The notes under the pieces: generated by a model
Databases searched by the model: none
Told to the model about the DNA's origin: nothing
What the model saw: the letters and a program-made list of their open reading frames with translations, nothing else
Shown here: piece after piece, positions 6,009 to 10,815 of the stretch
How the letters are laid out: every line of letters starts with the position of its first letter
Numbering within the stretch: the first letter of the stretch is position 1
Assembly (NCBI GenBank): GCA_003141795.1
Contig: PLNO01000224.1
Location: 5,404-16,218, forward strand
DNA from: Spirochaetaceae bacterium
GTDB lineage: Bacteria > Spirochaetota > Spirochaetia > SZUA-6 > Fen-1364
DNA: 10,815 nucleotides
Reading direction: 5' to 3'
Program-made: the position numbers and the translations under genes

Positions 6009-6404
6009 TCAATGCAGGAGGCCAAAAATAAGCCCGAAGAGGGCAAATCGTATGATATGAAATCCGCCATCGATAAAGAGCAACGTCGCCTTGCGGCCTG
6101 CGCCCATATAGTTGATCCCGAACGACAGGGCAACGAATGCGACACCCACGACGATGCCTCTGCTTAATGCGAATCCCAGATCCGGCGCGGAGCCGAGGAG
6201 CCACCCGAATGCCCCCGCCGCGATCACATTGAAGACAAATGCCAGTCCGTAGACGAGCCCGGGCGGATATCCTTGCTTGGCGTCGAGCCCCGAGGCGACT
6301 GCCCAGGCTTTCTTGAAAAAGACCGAGTACCACAAACCGCCGAGAATAAAAGCGCTGATAACGGCGATCAGCGCTGCTAAAAGATTAAATCCCATCCAGT
6401 TCAT
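6009..6404 (-). CDS. DUF1761-family integral membrane protein
   Basis: A 131-residue protein with four predicted transmembrane helices (about residues 6-26, 50-71, 82-99 and 107-130). The family signature GGLWYSVFF lies at the end of helix 1 and INYMGAGRKATLLFIDGG leads into helix 4. The start at 6404 is fixed by AAGGAGGG about nine bases upstream and by the conserved MNWMGFNLLAAL beginning; the longer frame to 6542 runs into the SRPBCC gene. The role of DUF1761 is unknown. It often occurs in ArsR/SRPBCC operons, as here, where it follows the SRPBCC stop by 46 bases. Confidence 0.85.
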   Translation of the reverse strand: MNWMGFNLLAALIAVISAFILGGLWYSVFFKKAWAVASGLDAKQGYPPGLVYGLAFVFNVIAAGAFGWLLGSAPDLGFALSRGIVVGVAFVALSFGINYMGAGRKATLLFIDGGFHIIRFALFGLIFGLLH

Positions 6405-6450
6405 GAACTGAACCCTCCTTGCAGAAATGGTTATTCTTCCCGGATGTTTG

Positions 6451-6918
6451 CTATGATGGTTTCTTGCCTTCAGGGGTCGCCCGGGATGCCCCTTTTGCGG
6501 CGCTTTCATAGGCAGGCAAGACCACCCCCCAATTCTTTGCAAATGCCAGCGCCCGCTGCGGCCACGCCGCTCCCAGACCGCTCTGCATCTCGCTGTGAGT
6601 CACTTCGACAATGGTATGATTGCCATCCCTTTTGAAACGGACGTCGACAGTCGTTGGCTCCTTGATCGCCCCGGGGTACCAGGTGTAGCTGATCGCAAAC
6701 GGCGGCTCGCAGCGGATCACCTCACCCATGCGCACTTCCTCTCCCTCCGGAGTCCGCTCCGCGAATCGTCCTCCAACTTCGGGCTCGAGCAGCACGACCG
6801 AGCCGGGGAAACGGCGATGACTCCGCGGCCACCAGAGATCGATCCGAGAAGTAAAGACATCGAAGGCGTGCTCGACGCCGCACTCGATGCGCAAGGCTTT
6901 TCTCACTGGCTCGTTCAC
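6451..6918 (-). CDS. SRPBCC / AHSA1-like (START-fold) protein
   Basis: A 155-residue helix-grip protein. The N-terminal strand and helix (ALRIECGVEHAFDVFTSRIDLWWPRSHR), the central PEVGGRFAERTPEGEEVRMGEVIRCEPP, and the long C-terminal helix with a conserved Trp (AAWPQRALAFAKNWGVVL) match the AHSA1-like group. These proteins bind hydrophobic ligands in a deep cavity; the ligand here is unknown. The start codon is GTG at 6918, with GGAGG eight bases upstream, and it overlaps the ArsR stop (GTGA), giving translational coupling. The C-terminal 15 residues are a basic, probably disordered tail. Confidence 0.88.
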   Translation of the reverse strand: MNEPVRKALRIECGVEHAFDVFTSRIDLWWPRSHRRFPGSVVLLEPEVGGRFAERTPEGEEVRMGEVIRCEPPFAISYTWYPGAIKEPTTVDVRFKRDGNHTIVEVTHSEMQSGLGAAWPQRALAFAKNWGVVLPAYESAAKGASRATPEGKKPS

Positions 6919-7244
6919 GTCGACTTCCTCCGTGGCTTTGTGTTCTCCGCCACAAGGGCGAAGCTGGCGAGCGATCCTTCCCAGAACGACTCGAGTGCAA
7001 GCCGGGCTGCAGCGAATCCCTGGGCATCGAGGCGGAAGAGATTGCGGTTTCCGCGCTTCTCATGAGTGACCAGGTTAGGGCGCTCCAGGATCTGCAGATG
7101 CTTTGACACTGCCGGCCGGCTGACCGGCAACTCAGAGGCGATCTCACCGACAGGCAGCGGACCGGAGGAAAGGATGTGCAATATAGTCCGGCGGACGGGA
7201 TTCCCGAGTGCGTCCAGCGCTGCGTCCCTTTGCGGAATACCCAT
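6915..7244 (-). CDS. ArsR-family transcriptional repressor (non-metal type)
   Basis: This 109-residue winged-helix protein contains DALGNPVRRTILHILSSG (11-28), the recognition part PVGEIASELPVSRPAVSKHLQILE (31-54) and a wing VTHEKRGNRNLFRLD (59-73). It has no cysteine, so the classical ELCVCDL metal site is absent and a metal-sensing role is unlikely; ArsR proteins paired with SRPBCC proteins are usually of this kind. AAGGAGG precedes the ATG. It heads a four-gene - strand operon and is probably autoregulated through GTTAC-type repeats just upstream. Confidence 0.92.
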   Translation of the reverse strand: MGIPQRDAALDALGNPVRRTILHILSSGPLPVGEIASELPVSRPAVSKHLQILERPNLVTHEKRGNRNLFRLDAQGFAAARLALESFWEGSLASFALVAENTKPRRKST

Positions 7245-7247
7245 GAG

Positions 7248-7282
7248 GGTAACCTCCTTCTTACCGTAACAATAAAGTTACC
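7248..7282 (-). promoter_or_regulatory. GTTAC repeat cluster, likely ArsR operator
   Basis: GTAAC (7266-7270) and GTTAC (7277-7281) form a 5-6-5 inverted repeat centred 29 bp upstream of the repressor start codon. A further GGTAACC palindromic element (7248-7254) overlaps the ribosome binding site. This is the size and placement expected for an ArsR dimer site. Clear -35/-10 boxes are not evident. Confidence 0.5.
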
Positions 7283-7497
7283 GATGGAAATGTACCGTCT
7301 TGCAGCACGGCAGGCAAGCGCGAAGAAACACAATTCGTAAGACTTTGGAATTCGGCGGCGAGCGGGAGGGTCTTCCTAACTGTGAACCAGGCCAGCAGGG
7401 TCATTCCCTTTTCGTAGACACCGCAACCTCCAAGGAACCCGTAAGCGCCGTAATGGAAAACCTCTCTCTTATGCCTGGTACTTCCGATAATATGGAT

Positions 7498-7510
7498 GCA
7501 CCAAAGGTGC
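7498..7510 (+). other. Small hairpin directly before a ribosome binding site
   Basis: GCACC-AAA-GGTGC forms a 5-bp stem with a 3-base loop, ending one base before AGGAGG (7512-7517) of the gene at 7525. It may tune translation initiation. The rest of 7283-7497 shows no recognisable gene, promoter or known riboswitch. Confidence 0.3.
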
Positions 7511-7524
7511 CAGGAGGCATGAGT

Positions 7525-7779
7525 ATGATCAATCCGATTTCGTCGAATATAAACCCAGCAGATCAGGAAAGGGCCGAACCGATAGCAAGGACGGAAGCCG
7601 CGCCGGCAAAGAAGGATGTTCCGGTGGCAGACGTTGTACAACTCTCCAACGCAGCCCAGGCCAAGCTGCTCAGGCAACAGGGCCTGAGCACCGCGGAGAT
7701 AGCGGTCAATCTCGGGTTGGATGAGAAAATCGTTTCGATGTTCTTGCCCTCATTTTCGATGAAAGAAACGAAAGAGTAG
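7525..7779 (+). CDS. Small protein with C-terminal helix-turn-helix-like segment
   Basis: An 84-residue protein with a disordered, Ala/Pro/Glu-rich N-terminal part (1-36), then DVVQLSNAAQAKLLRQQGLSTAEIAVNLGLDEKIVSMFL (36-74 region). The part from LLRQQGLSTAEIA to GLDEKIV looks like a helix-turn-helix of the sigma region 4/LuxR type. The V.LS..A start resembles the linker seen in FlgM-like and related small proteins, but no flagellar genes are nearby. Start choice: ATG at 7525 is seven bases after AGGAGG, while ATG at 7519 is only one base after it and upstream ATGs have no such site. DNA binding is inferred, and the function is unknown. It is apparently monocistronic. Confidence 0.65.
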   Translation: MINPISSNINPADQERAEPIARTEAAPAKKDVPVADVVQLSNAAQAKLLRQQGLSTAEIAVNLGLDEKIVSMFLPSFSMKETKE

Positions 7780-7782
7780 ATT

Positions 7783-7824
7783 CGAGAGGCGTCAGGAGCG
7801 CCTCTCGGCTAAACGCTCCTGACG
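7783..7824 (+). terminator. Two overlapping mutually exclusive hairpins (possible pseudoknot)
   Basis: Hairpin A is CGAGAGGCG/CGCCTCTCG (7783-7791 with 7799-7807), a perfect 9-bp stem with a 7-base loop TCAGGAG. Hairpin B is CGTCAGGAGCG/CGCTCCTGACG (7790-7800 with 7814-7824), a perfect 11-bp stem that uses the loop and part of the stem of A. The loop of A is also fully complementary to 7816-7822, which would allow an H-type pseudoknot. It begins four bases after the stop of the gene at 7525. No U-tract follows, so it may be a terminator, a 3' stability element or a switch. Confidence 0.55.
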
Positions 7825-7855
7825 ATATTCTCGAGACCGCTACGCTGCGGAACCC

Positions 7856-7876
7856 GCGGCGCGGCAAGGCCGCCGC
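7856..7876 (-). terminator. GC-rich hairpin after the isochorismatase-like gene
   Basis: GCGGC/GCCGC (5 bp) stacks on GGC/GCC (3 bp) with a two-base bulge and an AAG loop, 38 bases past the - strand stop codon. No U-tract follows, so intrinsic termination is uncertain. Confidence 0.3.
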
Positions 7877-7913
7877 AATGAGCACGCTTCTCCACGATGG
7901 TGTTGCCAATTCT

Positions 7914-8531
7914 TCAGAGCCCGATGAGGTCCGTTCGCGTGAGCTTGACGTTACCCCGGACCGCGGGCGCGTTGAGCAGGTGCCAGGCGACATACTGCTC
8001 CGCGTAGAGCTCGGGTGAGGCGGTGCCGTCGACAGGAACAATGACCTTGAAGCCGCGCAGGCAGGCGCCGATGCTTGTCCCCAGGACCGCGCCCTCGGCC
8101 TGGAGGCCCGTGACGATCACCGTCGTAATGCCCTTGGACTTGAGGAAGGCCTCGAGGTCGGTGCCGTAGAACTTGTCCACACTCGAATGAACCACGTGTT
8201 CGGTCGAAATCGGCTTGAGGTCGGCTACGATCGATTCGACGCCTGCGGGGCCCCCAAGGCTGTATGCCACGACGAGCCCTGAGCTCCGTGCGAAGTCGAG
8301 CAGTCTTTTCACCTTCGGCACAGTGGCAAGCGACCTGGGGCGTCCTCCTATGATGCGATCCTGGAAGTCCAGGAGAAGGAGGGCGGTTGTAGCCGGATCG
8401 ACCTTTACGGGCACGAGGATAGGCGCTTGTGGCGGCTGGACGGTGGCCCAGTCGTCCACGATGGTTGTCCCGTCAGCTCCGGCTGCGAACGCCACGACCG
8501 ATAAGATGAAGACGCTCAGAATCCGTTTCAT
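7914..8531 (-). CDS. Secreted isochorismatase-fold protein lacking the catalytic Cys
   Basis: A 205-residue protein. Residues 1-20 are a Sec signal peptide (MKRILSVFILSVVAFAAGADG), so it acts in the periplasm or outside the cell. The isochorismatase-like Rossmann-type fold follows: LLLLDFQDRI with catalytic Asp D55, VDKFYGT with catalytic Lys K120, and VIVTGLQAEGAVLGTS (138-153) where the family has the nucleophile loop T-N-x-C-V. The Cys position is A148; C157 lies nine residues later and is not equivalent. The chain therefore probably lacks cysteine hydrolase activity; I recall a related subfamily with the same AxGAV loop. Start: ATG at 8531 directly begins the signal peptide, with a G-rich site upstream; a longer frame to 8612 has no support. 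Confidence 0.82.
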   Translation of the reverse strand: MKRILSVFILSVVAFAAGADGTTIVDDWATVQPPQAPILVPVKVDPATTALLLLDFQDRIIGGRPRSLATVPKVKRLLDFARSSGLVVAYSLGGPAGVESIVADLKPISTEHVVHSSVDKFYGTDLEAFLKSKGITTVIVTGLQAEGAVLGTSIGACLRGFKVIVPVDGTASPELYAEQYVAWHLLNAPAVRGNVKLTRTDLIGL

Positions 8532-8708
8532 TGCAGACCCCCCCGATTTGCCCCCATTTTTTTGGAGCACTCCCGATGACACCAAGATAAGGCTTTTGCG
8601 GGCTGGCGGCATCGGCCAACGGGTGAAAGGTATTCCCCGACGCGATCAGGAGCGTTCTTCCTTCGTGTCAGGTCCACAAGAAGCCGTGGGGAGTGCTGTG
8701 GGGGGGGT

Positions 8709-8752
8709 GAGCCCCACGATGAACGGTCGTCGGTGAACCGATCGCGGGGCTC
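8709..8752. terminator. Long hairpin after the small lipoprotein gene
   Basis: GAGCCCCACGAT (8709-8720) pairs with ATCGCGGGGCTC (8741-8752) over 12 positions with one mismatch on the + strand (a G-U wobble on the - strand). The loop contains a smaller CGGT/ACCG hairpin. It is 19 bases beyond the lipoprotein stop codon, where a terminator would be expected, but no U-tract follows on the - strand; TTTCCC follows on the + strand. The remainder of 8532-8771 is gene-free, with a G8 run at 8701-8707 and just before. Confidence 0.45.
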
Positions 8753-8771
8753 TTTCCCTGACGAGTGCGGG

Positions 8772-9032
8772 CTATTTGTAGCTGTTTGCAGCCTGCCCTG
8801 CCAGCTGGATCTCGTTCAATGCCTGTTCCAGCAGACGCTTGGCTTTGGCAGCGTGCCCTTTCATATCGAAATCATTCGCTCCTTGTGCGGCAGCGAGCTT
8901 GTCGATTGCGCCTTGAATGTCCTGCTGAGCCGCTGCGAGATTCGGATGTTGAACGGGCATCGACGCGCAACCCGCAAGAATCCCGATCATGACGCAGACG
9001 GCAAAGAGCTTGTAAAGCTGAGAAGGTCTCAT
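8772..9032 (-). CDS. Small lipoprotein, duplicate of the upstream exported protein
   Basis: An 86-residue protein with a lipoprotein signal: basic start, hydrophobic core (LFAVCVMIGI) and lipobox LAGC with Cys22 as the lipidated residue. A short linker leads to a helical domain HPNLAAAQQDIQGAIDKL...NDFDMKGHAAKAKRLLEQA (29-86), likely a two-helix hairpin. By my count 40 of 57 aligned residues match the gene just upstream, and the DNA is also similar. +2 is Ala, compatible with outer-membrane sorting if the host is diderm. The ribosome binding site is poor; only 15 bases separate it from the preceding stop, so translation may be coupled. The family is unnamed and its role unknown. Confidence 0.8.
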   Translation of the reverse strand: MRPSQLYKLFAVCVMIGILAGCASMPVQHPNLAAAQQDIQGAIDKLAAAQGANDFDMKGHAAKAKRLLEQALNEIQLAGQAANSYK

Positions 9033-9047
9033 GGCAGTCCGGTCGGA

Positions 9048-9326
9048 TTACTGGGCGTTCGCCGCTTGTGCGGCCAGCCAGATTTCCTCATATGCCTGGC
9101 CGAGAAGCTCTTTGGCTTTGGCAGCGTGCCCCTTCAGGTCGAAATCATTCGCCTTTTGAGCGGATGTCAGCTTGGTTATCGCGTTCTGAACGAGCTCCTG
9201 GGCGGCCGCAAGATTCGGATGGCGTGCAGCACTGACTTGGTGCTCCGCAAAAACCAATACGGTTACTGAGAGCAGCCCGATCATTACCGTGCCTACAACC
9301 AGTTTTCTCAAGACTCCTCGCTTCAT
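9048..9326 (-). CDS. Small exported helical protein, paralogue of the adjacent lipoprotein
   Basis: A 92-residue protein with a Sec signal (MKRGVLRKLVVGTVMIGLLSVTVLVFAEHQVSA, cleavage probably near VFA or VSA) but no lipobox Cys, so the mature part should be soluble in the periplasm. The mature domain HPNLAAAQELVQNAITKL...NDFDLKGHAAKAKELLGQAYEEI is the same two-helix unit as in the following lipoprotein. The start at 9326 has AAGGAGG about six bases upstream; the longer frame to 9776 extends over non-coding DNA and the DoxX gene. First gene of a two-gene unit with its own promoter. Function unknown. Confidence 0.8.
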   Translation of the reverse strand: MKRGVLRKLVVGTVMIGLLSVTVLVFAEHQVSAARHPNLAAAQELVQNAITKLTSAQKANDFDLKGHAAKAKELLGQAYEEIWLAAQAANAQ

Positions 9327-9353
9327 CGCATCCTCCTTGACCGACTGTATTGG

Positions 9354-9382
9354 AAAGTAGGCAATGGATGGCCTCGGGTCAA
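9354..9382 (-). promoter_or_regulatory. Promoter of the paralogous small-protein pair
   Basis: On the - strand, TTGACC (9382-9377) and TACTTT (9359-9354) are separated by exactly 17 bp. The expected start near 9347 leaves a short leader before the ribosome binding site of the gene at 9326. The rest of the divergent 9383-9600 interval shows no gene or clear signal. Confidence 0.5.
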
Positions 9383-9601
9383 CGTAATCCGCACCACGAC
9401 CTTTCATCTCAGGCGTTCTTGGAACCGGCGAATACAGCCGCCCGGTAGCGAAAAAGATGTGAAGGGAGCAAAACGTATCCCCGACCCTATTTCTGAGTAC
9501 GCTGGCCTCTCGGAGTGGGAGGGTATGCCGCCACGGCTCATGTTCATTCATGGGGCAAGGTTGACGCTCTATGTTTGAACGATTGGGTGCTAGTGCAGTG
9601 C

Positions 9602-9642
9602 TTGACGACTCCAATGACGCTATATAGTTTGAATTGTATACT
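9602..9642 (+). promoter_or_regulatory. Probable promoter region of the DoxX gene
   Basis: TTGACG (9602-9607) is a good -35, but TATAGT (9623-9628) lies only 15 bp after it; a TATACT at 9637-9642 with ATGACG at 9614-9619 gives 17 bp but would start transcription inside the ribosome binding site. TAGT (9625-9628) and ACTA (9640-9643) form a weak dyad that could be a repressor site. Confidence 0.35.
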
Positions 9643-9659
9643 AAGGAGGGCGCAATTCT

Positions 9660-10055
9660 ATGGAAGACATTGGCAAGTTGCTGCTGCGGTTCACGACAGC
9701 CGGCCTTATCCTCTTTCACGGAATCAACAAGATCATCCATGGGGCTCCGTACATCGGAGCAGCGCTCTCCGCCCACAACTTACCTGCGTTCGTGCTCTAC
9801 GGCGTCTTTATAGGCGAGGTCGCCGCCCCGATCTTCATGATCCTGGGAGTATGGACGAGGCTCGCCTCGCTCGTCGTTGTTTTCAATATGGTAGTCGCAG
9901 TGCTGCTCGAAGCGCACCGCAATGCACTTGTCATTCAACGGACGGGAGCGTGGGGGCTCGAGGCGGAGGCTTTTTTCCTCCTTACGGCGCTCGTGATCTT
10001 CCTCATCGGTGCGGGGAAATATCGGCTTTCCCGCGGGAAAGGGATCCTGGCCTGA
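9660..10055 (+). CDS. DoxX-family integral membrane protein
   Basis: A 131-residue protein with four predicted helices (about residues 7-26, 43-63, 67-85 and 104-118). Family features: LLLRFTTAGLILFHGINKI in helix 1, with the R...G..F..HG..K pattern, and GEVAAPIFMILGVWTR at the end of helix 2. DoxX-like proteins are membrane components tied to redox or thiol stress in some bacteria; the role here is unknown. AAGGAGGG (9643-9650) nine bases before the ATG sets the start. The C-terminus is basic (GKYRLSRGKGILA) and probably cytoplasmic. It is transcribed divergently from the small exported pair and appears monocistronic. Confidence 0.87.
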   Translation: MEDIGKLLLRFTTAGLILFHGINKIIHGAPYIGAALSAHNLPAFVLYGVFIGEVAAPIFMILGVWTRLASLVVVFNMVVAVLLEAHRNALVIQRTGAWGLEAEAFFLLTALVIFLIGAGKYRLSRGKGILA

Positions 10056-10294
10056 CCAAGGGGAGGAAGCGCGGCCAGTCGGGGTAGATGTTCACCGGTC
10101 ATCAGCACGTTCTCCACGCGGACGAGCCAGGCAGCCTGCATCCCCAACCCCTGCAGCGCGAACAAGGTGTTCATACGTAGCGATGGAAAGCCCGCTGCCG
10201 GAGCCGACATGTTGTCCTGCTGATCGCCGCGGGTGGGCGCCGCCTTCAGCGCGCCCCTCTTCAACGGCAGTTTCCGCGTGTTCAAAAAAAGAGT
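10056..10294. other. Gene-free interval
   Basis: No reading frame here has a ribosome binding site or recognisable motifs. A minus-strand frame includes SLRMNTLFALQGLGMQAAWL, which reads like protein but has no start signal and continues antisense into the DoxX gene. It may be a relic of a gene or nothing. The segment is otherwise plain, with an A-run at 10284-10290 just before the next promoter. Confidence 0.4.
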
Positions 10295-10323
10295 TTGACA
10301 ACTTTTCAAAGGTATGCAACAAT
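10295..10323 (+). promoter_or_regulatory. Promoter of the substrate-binding protein gene
   Basis: A consensus TTGACA (10295-10300) is followed after 17 bp by AACAAT (10318-10323), four of six matches to TATAAT. An A-rich run lies upstream. Transcription should start near 10330, within the tandem palindromes. Confidence 0.6.
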
Positions 10324-10349
10324 TACATATGTAGGTTACATATGTAACC
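10324..10349. promoter_or_regulatory. Tandem palindromic operators
   Basis: TACATATGTA occurs at 10324-10333 and again at 10337-10346, 13 bp apart. The second copy lies within a perfect 16-bp palindrome GGTTACATATGTAACC (10334-10349). They cover the predicted transcription start, ending 11 bp before the ribosome binding site. This is the layout of a repressor site controlling a sugar transport operon; the regulator is not in the window. Confidence 0.6.
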
Positions 10350-10369
10350 AAATAAAACAAGGAGGTACC

Positions 10370-10815
10370 ATGAAACGACTGGTCACGGTTCTCGCGCTGT
10401 GCGTAACGATGCTTGCCACGGCAAGCGCGGTGTTCGCCGCGCCGGCTCCCGTCAAGATCTGGGTAGGCGGACAGGTCGCCGAGCTCGACGATACCTGGAA
10501 CGCAATTGTCGCCAATTTTACCAAGCAGACGGGAATCAAGGTTGACGTCCAGTTCTTCGGCTTCGACGTCTACTACGACAAGCTTTTGACCGCCCTCCAG
10601 GCGGGGAGCGGGCCCGATCTCGCGTTCGCCGATCTCGGTGGATGGGCCCCGACCTTCGCCTCCAAGGGATGGCTGGAGCCCCTCGACAATCAGATCAACG
10701 GTTGGGACGGAAAGGCGCAGATCTGGTCGAATCTCTGGCCCACGGTGACCTACAACAAGAAGGTGTACGGTCTGCCCTGGTACACGGATGCGCGACTTCT
10801 GATGTACAACGAAAC
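10370..10815 (+). CDS. Sugar-type ABC transporter substrate-binding protein (partial, N-terminal)
   Basis: The first 148 codons are in the window; the gene continues beyond the right edge. Residues 1-24 are a Sec signal peptide (MKRLVTVLALCVTMLATASA, then VFA). The mature start VKIWVGGQVAELDDTWNAIVANFTKQTGIKVDVQ, followed by YYDKLLTALQAGSGPDLAFADLG and then the YNKKVYGLPWYTDARLLMYN block, is characteristic of the extracellular solute-binding protein family 1 (MalE/UgpB-like) that binds oligosaccharides or related polyols in the periplasm. GGAGG lies four bases before the ATG. There is no lipobox Cys. Membrane permease genes would be expected downstream, outside the window. The substrate cannot be told from this part. 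Confidence 0.9.
   Translation, partial: MKRLVTVLALCVTMLATASAVFAAPAPVKIWVGGQVAELDDTWNAIVANFTKQTGIKVDVQFFGFDVYYDKLLTALQAGSGPDLAFADLGGWAPTFASKGWLEPLDNQINGWDGKAQIWSNLWPTVTYNKKVYGLPWYTDARLLMYNE

Noticed and set aside
7300..7524. N-terminal extension of the small helix-turn-helix-like protein, or a riboswitch in this leader
   Set aside because: Upstream ATGs have no ribosome binding site and the added residues look non-coding. The leader was compared by eye with the c-di-GMP and fluoride riboswitch consensus and did not match.
7261..7677. Minus-strand 138-codon frame rich in Cys and Trp
   Set aside because: Antisense to the small gene at 7525 and through the ArsR operator region; no start signal or family features.
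9935..10360. Minus-strand 141-codon frame
   Set aside because: Starts within the palindromic operators of the substrate-binding gene and ends antisense inside the DoxX gene; no ribosome binding site.

Overview
This is a mosaic window from a moderately GC-rich bacterium. Exported proteins with Sec signals, one lipoprotein with a lipobox, and strong AAGGAGG-type ribosome binding sites on most genes fit a Gram-negative-type environmental bacterium. The species cannot be named from this sequence. The 1615-4387 block is different: it is very GC-rich at third codon positions, and its repressor gene appears leaderless, which looks actinobacterial and suggests transfer.

Left part (1-4740): a possible decayed IS3-type transposase fragment (87-239); a VOC/glyoxalase-fold protein; a small HhH-GPD-like (DNA glycosylase fold) protein; and a divergent cassette of a TetR-family repressor facing a two-gene DrrA/DrrB-type ABC exporter. 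The repressor and exporter share a 68-bp intergenic region with an inverted repeat over the exporter start site. After the exporter comes a gene-free stretch holding TGTAG/CTACA repeats and then a 43-bp 3' fragment of a CAT-anticodon tRNA gene that starts exactly at the anticodon loop. I read this as the attachment-site scar of an integrated element whose body lies to the left and whose integrase is outside the window. The scar is followed by a strong terminator.

Middle (4741-7244): two very small + strand genes (a DUF2158/YodC-like protein and an unknown 64-residue protein). A convergent - strand operon follows: ArsR-type repressor, then SRPBCC/AHSA1 protein, DUF1761 membrane protein and a conserved protein of unknown function. 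The first two genes overlap. A GTAAC-N6-GTTAC operator lies ahead of the repressor.

Right part (7245-10815): a small helix-turn-helix-like protein followed by two overlapping, mutually exclusive RNA hairpins; a secreted isochorismatase-fold protein that lacks the catalytic cysteine; a tandem pair of duplicated small exported proteins, one lipid-anchored and one apparently soluble; a DoxX-family membrane protein read divergently; and the start of a sugar-type ABC transporter substrate-binding protein. That last gene is preceded by a TTGACA promoter and two tandem TACATATGTA palindromes, and it runs off the window end.

No CRISPR array, complete rRNA or tRNA gene, intact insertion sequence or integrase is visible.
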